Notes under the pieces: model-generated
Seen by the model: only the letters and a program-made list of their open reading frames with translations
Database searches by the model: none
Told to the model about the DNA's origin: nothing
Made by a program: the position numbers and the translations under genes
Shown here: positions 34,501-44,016 of the stretch, piece after piece
Position numbering within the stretch: position 1 is the stretch's first letter
How the letters are laid out: every line of letters begins with the position of its first letter
Assembly (NCBI RefSeq): GCF_000764305.2
Contig: NW_025939252.1
Location: 64,230-128,229, forward strand
Origin: Hyalella azteca
Lineage: Eukaryota > Arthropoda > Malacostraca > Amphipoda > Hyalellidae
DNA: 64,000 bases
Direction of reading: 5' to 3'

Positions 34501-37500
34501 CCTGTTAGCATGCCTCATCATACTTGACAGCTCAATTTTATGTTTCACAACAAAAAATTATCTTTACCCATATATGAGCTTGCCAATTCATCCCCAAAAT
34601 TAAAATCATCACTAGCTTCATATAGAAAGTATCAAAATCTTGCTCTCTGCTCTACAAAATGTACCAAAAATTAATCTCCTTATAAAAACATGTTAAATTT
34701 TGCCTACAAGTATGTTGCTATTTAATTTTTTTTTCTGCAGGAAGTTTGGGCCTTCTGTACGTCTTTTACTTCAAGAGTATGGGCTATCAGCTGATCAGAT
34801 TGTAAAGTCAGGACCTCGTGACGTTCTACTCAAAGGAGACGTTCTCAATTACATCCAGTCTACTGGTGTGAAGAAAGTCAAGAAAACTGGTTGGTGTTAC
34901 GGCATATGCTTTTTATATCCTTCCATTCAATTTCAACATAACCCAAAGTTTATTTCCGTAATGATATATTTGTATTCAAGCATTAATTGTCATTAATCAA
35001 GAACTAAGCAAGCACAATTATACATCCGGGCTAAAAATTTTGTAAAACTTCATTTCTCTTCTTGCAGCAGAATCACCTGTTAAATCCACTCCAGCTGCAG
35101 CTGCCAAAGCTGCTGAGCCTGAAGCTATTCCGTCTACAGCTACCTACTCTGATGTTGATGTCAGCAATATGAGACGTGCTATTGCTAAGCGGCTCCTCCA
35201 GTCTAAAGTTAGTGGTTTTATTTTATCCAATGTAATGGCTAACCATCAGTGTCATGAGCGCTTGATTTTTATTCATGAAAATACAAATGCAAAAAAGACT
35301 TCAAATTCCCATTATGTGAAACCTCGACTCAATTTAATGTAATTAAAAAAGCCAGGAATGTTACATTTTTACATTTGTTTAGTAAAGTGGTTAAAGTATA
35401 AAAGGGTAATTTTTCAACAGAGCGGTACGGCTCACTCATACGCGACGATGGACTGCTGCATTGATGCGCTGCTCGCCCTGCGCAGAAAGTTGAAGAAGGA
35501 TGGCATTGCTGTGAGCCTCAATGACTTTGTGGTGAAGGCCGTTGCCATGTCACTACTTGATCACCCTGCACTGAATAAGGTCTGGCGCGGCGCCAATGTT
35601 GTCACTAATATCTAGCCTAAGTTTTATCAATATTATTGAAGCCTATTCCATTTTGATAAATAATGAATTTCATTGTAAATTATTTCAAATGAAAAAAATT
35701 TCAATCTATAATGATTTATTCGTTGTTAACAAGGTCTGGCGCGGCACCGAAGTTGTCACTAATTTATCAATACTACCTAAAATTTATCAATACTATTGAA
35801 GCCTATTCCATTATGAAAAATAATGAATTTCGTAGTATATTATTTCAAATGACAAAAATTTCAATATATAACAGCATATTCGTTGTCAACAAGGTCTGGC
35901 GCGGCGCGGAGGCGGTTGTGTCGCCTTCAGTTGATGTGAGCGTAGCCGTCGCCACTCCGTCCGGCCTCATCACTCCCATCGTTCGGGACGCGGATCGTCT
36001 TGGCGTCAAGGAAATCTCAAACACGATCAGGGAGTTGGCAGGCAGAGCCAAGATCAACAAACTCAAACCTGAGGAGTTCGAGGGCGGGTCTTTCTCGTAC
36101 GCATTTCTTGGATTTTTTCTTTTTTTTTTGCGATGCATTTCGACTATAAATTTCTAATTCAAACTTTAATGCAGTTCAGATTTTTTCATCTGAAAAAGTT
36201 AGTTATTTTATCACTATTGAATAGTAGCTTACGTTATAATGATTCACTGATTAACTTTGAATCAGTTTAATTACAATTTTTTTATGGTGAATATTCTACT
36301 TCGGTGATCATTACCCTTTTACTTCATATTTATTTCAGATAAATGTTTAATTGCCTCATATTTATTCATTATGAGTAACTTGTATTCATGGAAAATATTC
36401 TAAATTTCCCATGTATTGTAATCTTTTATTTTTGTGCAGAATTTCAAACCTGGGAATGTTCGGCATCCGCGAGTTTACTGCGGTGATCAACCCTCCACAG
36501 TGTGGCATCTTGGCCGTGGGGAGCGGCGCTCCTGTACTTAGTAAGCTTCTGCCATGTATTAATTAATTATCAAGCTTATGTTTTCTTGCATAACACTTAT
36601 TCTAAACTGGCTGCCACTCACTGCACTTTTCTGGCTTAATTTTTATTCTATCATCCTCTAGATTCCTGTCTGAAGCGCTAGTAAACCTTATACTACTACC
36701 ACCCTATCATCCTCTAATTAACTGGGCATGTTTTCAATTGTATTATACTAATGTCGCTAAATAGTTAGAATATCTAAACTGGTCTTGGTATATTCGAAAG
36801 CTGTTACTAACAAGCATCTGAAATATTAGCAAGCTTCATTTGGTGTCGATGGCTTTTAGCGGCAGATTGTTTTAGAACAAAAATAAAAGCTTGTTGTATA
36901 GGATACCTTGGGCTTTTCCAAGTTATTTTTCACTGCTTGTATTGATACCTGAAATGATGATGGTTGATCACCACAGCGTGCAAATAAATGAAATAATATA
37001 GTATTTAAATAAACTCAAGTAAATGCAATGAAAATTGAACAATTTGTACATATATAGGCAACTAGTCAAAATTTGAAAAAAAAACTATTACAAAGCATTC
37101 CAGATTTACAAAATTTTAAACTATCATTCTGTGGCGAGGAGAGAAATAAAAAGTAAACCCTTTATCTGTTATCAAAACTTGATTTCAAGTTAAATCTGAT
37201 TGGTTCGGTAAAGATGCTACTCACGTATAGAAAATTAATTTAAATTTGCTCTAACGTTGAAGTAACATCCCAAGGCCGTGGTCAATCAACTGTGATAAGT
37301 GTATGACTTATGGAACGCACTACCACGTATAGTTGTTCACTGTAAAATAACTTGAATGCGATTTACACTTTTGCCACACGCCACCCTCCTGATCAGTGAC
37401 GGCATTCTGGCGTCCAGCATCAAATTACTTAATTAACAGCATTTCAATTACTTAATTAGCTAATTATTAGCGTATGAAGTTTTTGAACAAACACGAACTT

Positions 37501-37871
37501 CCCCTCTACTCAATTTAACACGTCACTATACAGTATACGCATCTGACATCTTCAAATTTATCAACATAGATGGATTTTGGTAACGTCACTCCCTCTCTCA
37601 ATATCACCTAGAATATTGACAAATTGTCCCTAAGGTGCAATTTATTTCCAAGTTGGAAACCATTTCCCTGAAGTGATCTAGCAATTCCTGTGCAGATGGA
37701 GACGGCGTATTTGAGACGCGCATGCGCGCCACGCTATCGTACGACCGGCTGGTCGTGGACGACGCCGAAGCGACCGAGTTTCTCGCCACGCTCGCTAAAT
37801 TTCTCGAGGATCCCACACAGATGCTGCTAGGCGTACGGGAGGCTCGCACTCGCTCTGTACACCTGCCGTAA
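31398..37871 (+). CDS. PDHX: pyruvate dehydrogenase E3-binding protein (protein X), nine exons
   Basis: Exons join 31398-31506, 33885-34066, 34283-34476, 34741-34889, 35068-35207, 35421-35579, 35894-36096, 36440-36540 and 37696-37871 with consistent phases, giving 470 residues (human PDHX is about 500). In order: an Arg/Ser-rich presequence, a lipoyl domain (MPSLSPTM; lipoyl Lys about residue 80 in ETDKAV), a subunit-binding domain ([13 protein letters not shown]), then an acyltransferase-like core ([27 protein letters not shown]). The protein anchors E3 (dihydrolipoamide dehydrogenase) to the pyruvate dehydrogenase complex in the mitochondrial matrix. The catalytic DHRxxDG of true E2 is replaced by YDRLVVDD, so it should lack acetyltransferase activity, which separates it from DLAT. 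Confidence 0.92.
31507..33884 (+). other. PDHX intron 1
   Basis: 2.4 kb, AT-rich. Words with CGCGGCTCG recur five or six times between 31710 and 31920 without strict period. No exon-like open frame is supported. Confidence 0.6.
33885..34066 (+). CDS. PDHX: PDHX exon 2, lipoyl domain
   Basis: Follows TTTATTGCAG and reads [20 protein letters not shown], then [20 protein letters not shown], including the lipoylated lysine. It ends ATATTG before GTAAGC in phase 0. Confidence 0.94.
34283..34476 (+). CDS. PDHX: PDHX exon 3, lipoyl domain end and linker
   Basis: Follows ATTTTCACAG. It reads [30 protein letters not shown] (the GEDW motif is typical of PDHX and E2 lipoyl domains), then an Ala/Pro/Ser linker. 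It ends ATCAG before GTCATT. Confidence 0.9.
34741..34889 (+). CDS. PDHX: PDHX exon 4, subunit-binding domain
   Basis: Follows TTTTTCTGCAG, completes an Arg codon and reads [20 protein letters not shown], then [15 protein letters not shown], the peripheral subunit-binding fold that holds E3. It ends AAAACTG before GTTGGT, a weaker donor. Confidence 0.9.
35068..35207 (+). CDS. PDHX: PDHX exon 5, second linker and core start
   Basis: Follows CTTCTTGCAG. It begins with an Ala/Pro/Lys linker and then [19 protein letters not shown], the first motif of the acyltransferase core. The acceptor is of the tandem form GCAGCAG, so an alternative start at 35071 would drop one Ala. It ends TCTAAA before GTTAGT. 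Confidence 0.88.
35421..35579 (+). CDS. PDHX: PDHX exon 6, core
   Basis: Follows TTTTTCAACAG and reads [20 protein letters not shown], then [20 protein letters not shown], typical of the E2/PDHX core. It ends CTGAATAAG before GTCTGG. The same AAGGTCTGGCGCGGC string is the start of the next exon, so the exact junction is set by phase and by the absence of a stop. Confidence 0.88.
35580..35893 (+). repeat. PDHX intron 6 made of two tandem units that include the splice junction
   Basis: The intron is 314 bases: units of 154 (35580-35733) and 160 bases (35734-35893), about 80 percent alike. Each starts GTCTGGCGCGGC preceded by AA(T/C)AAG, then (G)TTGTCACTAAT and GAAGCCTATTCCATT. The downstream exon starts with the same GTCTGGCGCGGCGC. 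The donor and acceptor sides therefore share about 20 bases. Confidence 0.92.
35894..36096 (+). CDS. PDHX: PDHX exon 7, core
   Basis: Reads [20 protein letters not shown], then [20 protein letters not shown], and EEFEGGSF, all diagnostic of the acyltransferase core. It ends TTCTC before GTACGC, with the Ser codon finished in exon 8. The acceptor CAACAAG lacks a strong pyrimidine tract and ends in AAG. Confidence 0.9.
36440..36540 (+). CDS. PDHX: PDHX exon 8, core
   Basis: Follows TTTTTGTGCAG and reads [20 protein letters not shown], the best conserved E2/PDHX motif, then [13 protein letters not shown]. It ends with the first base of a codon before GTAAGC. Confidence 0.94.
37696..37871 (+). 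CDS. PDHX: PDHX exon 9, C-terminus
   Basis: Follows TTCCTGTGCAG and reads [20 protein letters not shown], then [19 protein letters not shown], ending SVHLP before TAA. The position of the catalytic His of E2 is Arg here and the DG is DD, as expected of PDHX rather than DLAT. An ATTAAA at 38050-38055 is the nearest possible polyadenylation signal. Confidence 0.93.
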
Positions 37872-40480
37872 CTACAACGCTTTCAAGATCCACCCAGGTA
37901 ACAGGGGCTTTGGTCTCCCACAACGCCCACACACTATCACACAGAATTTTCAGTGCTTGAGTTTCTTTCAGGAAATCACGGCCGTGCTGTACAGGTTAAT
38001 TATGATAATAAGCGAATGGAAAAGGTGTCCAAATTGTTTCTAAGCATAGATTAAAATTTCACAATTTTTTCCCTTGATTGTCTGATCCAATATGCAAATT
38101 ATTAGCGAAGCGCTCTGAATGAGTCTTCTAGTGACGAGTAATTTCTGATGAGTCTTCTAGAGACGAGTAATTTCTAAATCCCTTATGATTTTAGTTGTAA
38201 CGGGATTTAGAACCTGCTTGAATTTTATTGTTATTTGTCATATTAATATGAAATTTTAAATCTATTGCAAATTTCCATTTCGATTGAAGCGTGAACATCC
38301 AAAAAATATTTTTTCATAGGAATCCAGCACCAGTTTAGTGAGAAATTAGCCGAGTTAAAGTTAAGCTTCTGCTGTTTTAGTCTTCAATGAGTTTGATGAG
38401 TTGCGTCATTTGCCAGAACAAATAATGGTCCTGCAAACAATTAAATGGTCATGATATTGATAAAATACAAACTTCCATCATTGAAATCATTATTGGTTTT
38501 CTGAAAATACAGACTTCCATCATTGAAATCATTATTTGTTTTCTGAATTCGACAGCCGCAAGACAAGAAAATTCTTGTTAATGCCTATTGCAACTGAATA
38601 ACTATGAAAATTAAGGAAGATATTTTATTTTATATTTTTAGCTAGGTGCAATTATAATATATTATTTGTAAAGATTCGAAGTAACCAGTATAAGTACGGT
38701 CGCCGATTTGTTCATGTTTTCACAATCCAGCTCATTTTTCTATCCTTGATAAAATTATGGTCGCGCGTTTTATGTTCCTCCGAGGCCTGATCATTTAATG
38801 TGCGTAAAATCCTTGCACTGCCAAATCCTACAGTCCATCGATAGTTTAACGAAAACATATCAGAATTACTTACTCGATCGCTACTGCCGCGGTTTGTTTT
38901 TCCAAGCATCCCGCATACCATGTTCAGGAAGGCATGTAGAGTAATTACATTGTATCGTTCTAAAGAATTTTTCTTGAGTAATAAACTACGCCTTTGTGTG
39001 CCGTGATACGTGATATGCGGTGCTAGTATGGAGTCTTGCTACTTGCTAGGGATACTTACAGCGTAGAGGATGACAAGGACACGACGGTGAACTTTTATTT
39101 TTATCTACCATTTGTGAAGCTGTAACTGTTCTGAAGAAATTTTAGCAAATTATCGTTGTGCCATACACCGGAAAGAATTATTAACAAGAACTATGTCAAA
39201 ATATTGTGAATTCATAGTTGAGGTACAGATAATTAAACTAGTCATCGAAATGCAATCTCTGTTGTTGGCTGACGCCGTCCAGCGAACAGCAGAATGCACA
39301 CAAACTTCCATCACTGAAATTATGTGAGATTATTTGTTTACTTACAAGCATGTATAATTACATTAATGCTATGCACTGTTTATTTATCAGCGAGCAGCTC
39401 TAAGGATGTTTTTACTTTTTGCTGTTGTTATTGTTTCAAAATGCACCCATAGGGGAGTGGGTGAACATTGTTTTTATGGACAAGCATAACTTTCATGAAT
39501 TAAAACCTTCATCATGTCAACCTTACCATCCATTATATTTCGGTCTGTTGTGCTAATTCAAGAATTTGCGTCAATTGAGTACTTGCAAAAATTACCTACG
39601 GGCCTTGTGTCTTGCAATGTTATTTTTCCATAAATCAATATAAGTGAAGCAATTTATTACACGCTTTCTTATTATAGATCTTCAATGATATTTAAGCGCC
39701 TAGTATCTTTTCGCTATCTATCGAATTTCAACATCTGCAAGATTCGTTGTTGTGCGCAAAACGGATGAGAATTGTAAGAAACCTGCGTCGTTGAAATGTT
39801 AATAACATATTTTGTTATCACAAGGAAGATGTAATAGAAAATCAAACATGGCAATTAGATCGCGGAAGAAAGGCTCACAATGTTGCATTTTGTGTAAGGA
39901 ATATCAACGCATTATAGTGTATGTTTTCTAATCCATGCCTTCGACCACAATTCCCTCCATAATAATGATTGATGAGGAATTAATTTATGAAATGAATGCG
40001 GTTATGAATATACCGTGTGCGCTTCTGTTACTTTGTTGAGTGCTCACTTCTGCATGCATGGAAACCTGTGTAATATACAATGACTTACCTTTGCTCCGAA
40101 AGTTTAACTCTCCTCAACCATTATATAGCATTAAACCGTTATTTACGGTTCAATACTGAGTTCTACGAAGCATGTACGCATTGTTCAAACTGACAACGGT
40201 TATTCTTGCGGGTCAGAAACAAGGTATAGAAGAAAATGGAAACATTTTTAATAATTACATTATTAAAAAGGCTGAGACATTAGGTCTCAGCCCTAATGTA
40301 CAACATGCAAAATGGCTTAGTTTAGAAACTGAAATTATATTCACCATCCATATGTCAAAATATTTGCAACTTCTACTCATTTTGAAGAGCTCTCATTGAT
40401 TTCACCTGCATGAGCAACACTTGACCAGTCTTGTTTCACTAGAATTCCATAATGTGAAAGATATTTATTACGAAATAAAT
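37872..40480. other. intergenic stretch between PDHX and mRpL16
   Basis: AT-rich, without a supported coding region. A 49-base segment (around ACTTCCATCATTGAAATCAT) is repeated twice at about 38465-38560, with a fainter echo near 39303. The two flanking genes converge here. Confidence 0.6.
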
Positions 40481-40696
40481 CTACGGAAGTTTGCCGTAGT
40501 ATATCCTGTCGGCGGCGGTAAGCCAATGGTCGCAGCCCAGGATGTTGTTCTGGACAAAATACTTGAAGGTAAGCGGGTTAATGTTAGCCGCCTCGAGCTC
40601 CCGTCTCCGCTCTCTCTTGTAAGCCATCTCCTCAGCTGACGTGGCGTCTGCCAAGCACGGCAAGTTTTGGGCCACCACGCGCAGGATCGGCTCAGC
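40481..40696 (-). CDS. mRpL16: mRpL16 last exon
   Basis: Follows minus-strand ATGTGTGGCAG and reads AEPILRVVAQNLPCLADATS, then NINPLTFKYFVQNNILGCDH, ending YYGKLP and TAG. Phase 0 joins it to the preceding exon (SFAE). AATAAA on the minus strand (plus positions 40464-40469) starts only 11 bases after the stop. Confidence 0.86.
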   Translation of the reverse strand, partial: AEPILRVVAQNLPCLADATSAEEMAYKRERRRELEAANINPLTFKYFVQNNILGCDHWLTAADRIYYGKLP

Positions 40697-43600
40697 CTGC
40701 CACACATTGGGTAATTTATTAAACTGATAGCTTGCATGACGCACAGGCGACAGCTTACGCGTCGGAAGCCCGAGTTAGATTAGACTGCCGGCATTGGAGG
40801 ACAATTTGAGCGCGGCCGTTCATGCACAGTGGAGGTCATCAGGGAACGTACTACTAGAACTCGCTCAAGTACATGTAGCAGCACATTACTCGTATGTAAT
40901 TAGTGGCCTTGGCTAGAAAGGCAATTAGTAATTGGCTGACGGAGTCACAAACTCGTACTGATTGTTGACAGTACGGCCTCAGATATTTTGTATGATGCAC
41001 ACGCTTGAAACTTAGACAGCGGAAACCCGCGCTCCATTCCCGGCATCGGATAACAAATTGAAGATAAGGCATCAGCGTAGCCCTGGTCGTTCAGAACTCA
41101 TCATCAGCTGTACTATCAAAGATAGTTACGAGTTCAATCACTGACGGCCAATCAAGCTAAACCCACCAAGTATAGACGAGGAATCTGCAGCTATCTATAC
41201 ATAGGCCGCCACGTATGGACTTAAGCGAGTTTTGATAGTAAGTCCCCTAGTCATTAGCATGAATCAATTTGAGTGCACCCACCCATGGCAGAATGAACTG
41301 ATATGTAAAGTCACAAAATAAGTCAGAATAAAACCTGGATCCTTGCATCGTGTTCAGTGTTGCTGTCCTGCCATTGTTCTAAGGAGGAACGATGAGCTCC
41401 TCGAAAAGCAGCAAACTGAGTCAATTAACTCACCAATAAAGGTAGTATCGGAAATAATACTTCATTTAGTAAGCATTATTTCACCAGGACGGCGAAGTGA
41501 AAAAACACTATTGTACAAGAGTGACGGAAATAATACTGTAGTGAATGAGCGTCATTTCACCACAACGGATTGAAGGAACAATCTTGTATTGTACAAGCAT
41601 CATTTCACCACGATGGGTTAAGGGAATAAAACTTTCTCGAATAAGCGTTATTTTACGCCGATTATAATTTTTGAATAATTTCATTGAACAAATTAATATA
41701 TTATTAATAATATTGAATTGAACAAGTACGTATAATGACTCTCACCTCCGCGAATGATATTTTGCCACCAAGCTCGATGACGACGCGGTCCTGTTTGATG
41801 GGCACGACGTAGCGGTCGATGGAGGGTTTGCCGCCCCCCATGCGCTTGCCAATACCTTTCTTGGTGCGCGGCAACCACGGCGCGTCAATACGCCACACCG
41901 CGAACATCTTGCGTGGGTCCATCTTCTTGTTGACGGTGTGGCGGATCATCTCTATGTGGCCCCACTCTAGGAACGCCCCGCCACGCGCCTGCAACGATCA
42001 CTTCAACGTCAGGTCATTTGTATTATTCAAATATAAGTACAAGACAATCAGCTCATTCGTATTCTTCAAATATAATTACAAGACAATCAGCTCATTCGTA
42101 TTCTTCAAATATAATTACAAGACAATCAGCTCATTCGTATTCTTCAAATATAATTACAACACAATCAGCTCATTCGTTTCCTACAACAATAATTACAACA
42201 CAATTGGCTGACGTAATTCAACATTTTATCGGGCATCAGGAATTCAACGTACGTTGACACATTTTTGGTCATAACATTACCGCGTGTGAGAAATTACAGC
42301 TTTTTTAAAGTAAACAGTTTGATGTCTATTAGGAAGAGAACTGGAGACTGCAAAATAAAGCGCGCTTTTTAACAGGGCATCACAACGCTACGTCCTTTGA
42401 TCTTTAATACACACCAACTTTGGTCCACATTTGGTGCAATTACATTCTAATTGGAAGAAATAAAATAAGTTCGTTTAACACTTATTCACAAGTCTGTGCC
42501 ACACCCTACATATAATAAACTGACGGATTTAGTGCCTCTTACATCACTCAAATAAATACGACACCGCATATGTCAGTCCCAAAAATTATAAAAAATAAAA
42601 AAATTATCTCTGAACAACAACACCCATCAAAACTAAACCTAGTCATTTACTTCGTTCTGTTCAGTTGGTGATTAAAAAAAAATTTTGTTCAACAATAAGC
42701 AAGCCAATGAAGCTCTAGCTGGATTCATACTTAAATTTATGCCTTTTTTGGGTTTATTTTTGGATTCTGCACAGGAGATCGAAGTTGCAAGTTAGAATCC
42801 CAGTTGCTCATTACGCGAGAGACGACGCAAGCTCTTACCACGACGCCGTATTGGTTGTGCAGGAACTCTGGAGCTTCTCAAGTCCTTAACACGACGCCGT
42901 ATTGGTTGTGCAGGAACTCTGGAGCTTCTCAAGCCCTTACCACGACGCCGTATTGGTTGTGCAGGAACTCTGGAGCTTCTCAAGCCCTTACCACGACGCC
43001 GTATTGGTTGTGCAGGAACTCTGTCTGGAGCTTCTCAAGCCCTCGAATGAGATCGTTTCGGCGCGGATACTTTGGTGCCTTCGTGTTGAACTGCGGCGTC
43101 TTGGGGAGAAAGCGCAACTTCCGCTGTTCCAACTCCGGCAAAACGATATCTGACGATATTAATTATAGTTACTTTTAATTATCGTGTATTCTTCATAGAA
43201 AATTTATGACTTGGAGTAATTGATGCATGCTGCTCAGAAACACGACCTTATGGAATGTAATTATAACCAAATGGACATACAATATATACATGGCACAGGA
43301 CCGAACCAAACCTTGAATAATATTTAAGAAATGTTTTTCTCTCATAATATTTCCAAGAGCAACAGTTGCTCAACTTGATAGTGAAGCATCCAATGTACAT
43401 GGAAGCCTCACGCCAAAGTAGTACGATGAATGATTAATGGCAATCATTAAAGTAGTAGCACAATGAAAAGATTGATGTAATCATTAAAGTAGCAGTACGA
43501 TGAAAGATTAATGGCAATCATTAAAGAAGTAGTACGATGAAAGATTAATGGCAATCATTACAGAAGTAGTACGATGAAAGATTAATGGCAATCATTAGAG

Positions 43601-44016
43601 TAGCAGTACGATGAAAGATTAATGAAAATCATTAAAGTAGTAGTACGATGAATGATTAATGTGGCAATCATTAAAGTAGTAGCACAATGAAAAGATTGAT
43701 GGTAATCATTAAAGTAGTAATACAGTGAAAGATTAATGGCAATCATTAAAGTAGAAGTATGACGAAAGAATAATGGCAATCATTAAAGTAGTAGTACGAT
43801 GCAATATTAATGGCAATCATTAGAATAGCACTACGATGAAGGATTAATGGCAATTATTAAAGTAGTAGTATGATGAAAGATTAATGACTCATTAAATTAG
43901 CAGCACGCTGCGGACGTGAACAGGCGAAACTTACGATCATACGACGGAGGGCGAGGGAAGTTTTGGTAGCTCGCAGAGAAGATGACCGGGATATTTGCTG
44001 CGAATGGACATAACAT
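40481..44016 (-). CDS. mRpL16: mitochondrial ribosomal protein L16, four exons
   Basis: On the minus strand the exons are 44016-43935, 43149-42992, 41988-41746 and 40696-40481, with phases 1, 0, 0, giving about 232 residues. The core reads GGAFLEWGHIEMIRHTVNKK, then MFAVWRIDAPWLPRTKKG, GKRMGGGKPSIDRYVVPIK and RVVIELGGK, all hallmarks of uL16m. The C-terminus has a lineage-typical extension with NPLTFKYFVQNNILG. The protein is part of the mitochondrial large subunit near the peptidyl-transferase centre and A-site tRNA. The N-terminal exon is the least certain: ATG at 44016 gives MLCPFAANIPVIFSAS, but an acceptor-like CGCAG at 43998 would allow an exon further upstream. Confidence 0.88.
40842..41247. 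mobile_element. short inverted-repeat element in mRpL16 intron
   Basis: The left end GGGAACGTACTACTAGAACT and the reverse complement of the right end (GGGGACTTACTATCAAAACT) match at about 80 percent over 28 bases, giving a 406-base element. Its left 150 bases (TACATGTAGCAGC, GGCTAGAAAGGCAATTAGT, GACGGAGTCACAAACTCGTA) recur at 59288-59460. I see no clear target duplication, so the class is open. Confidence 0.6.
41746..41988 (-). CDS. mRpL16: mRpL16 exon 3, conserved core
   Basis: 81 codons, phase 0 at both ends, after minus-strand GATCGTTGCAG and before GTGAGA. It contains the uL16 signature segments RMGGGKPSIDRYVVPIKQD and FAVWRIDAPWLP. Confidence 0.94.
42018..42200. repeat. 39-base tandem repeat in mRpL16 intron
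   Basis: Four to five copies of a unit built from CAGCTCATTCGTATTCTTC and AAATATAATTACAAGACAAT. Confidence 0.88.
42830..42991 (-). repeat. 51-base tandem repeat of mRpL16 exon end plus donor
   Basis: On the minus strand, three extra copies of the last 40 or so bases of exon 2 (AGTTCCTGCACAACCAATAC, then GGCGTCGTG) follow the real exon, spaced exactly 51 bases. Donor words GTCGTG|GTAAG or GTCGTG|TTAAG follow the copies; the genuine one is at 42991. The first copy after the donor reaches an in-frame TGA four codons into the intron, so use of a distal donor would truncate the protein. The genuine exon copy has four bases (ACAG) that the repeats lack. Confidence 0.93.
42992..43149 (-). CDS. mRpL16: mRpL16 exon 2
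   Basis: Starts after minus-strand ATATCGTCAG and reads IVLPELEQRKLRFLPKTPQF, then LQTEFLHNQYGVV, matching the uL16m N-terminal region (LPE..KLRF and the H.QYGI motif). It ends GTCGTG before GTAAGG and joins ARGGAFLEWGH in phase 0. Confidence 0.88.
43420..43890. repeat. tandem repeat of about 37 bases in mRpL16 intron 1
   Basis: About twelve copies of a unit close to GTAGTACGATGAAAGATTAA followed by TGGCAATCATTAAA. Single-base variants and small indels make the copies 34 to 41 bases long. Confidence 0.9.
43935..44016 (-). CDS. mRpL16: mRpL16 exon 1 (start uncertain)
   Basis: Reads ASYQNFPRPPSYD, ending one base into a His codon before minus-strand GTAAGT. The phase and the F.xPxSYD motif fit the exon at 43149. 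I chose ATG at 44016, which gives a protein of normal length. If the CGCAG at 43998-44002 is a real acceptor, the exon would be 43935-43997 and the start would lie upstream. Confidence 0.6.

Noticed and set aside
35580..35799. Extra PDHX exons in the duplicated units
   Set aside because: The copies soon hit stops or diverge ([11 protein letters not shown] then TAG); only the third copy continues into the conserved core.
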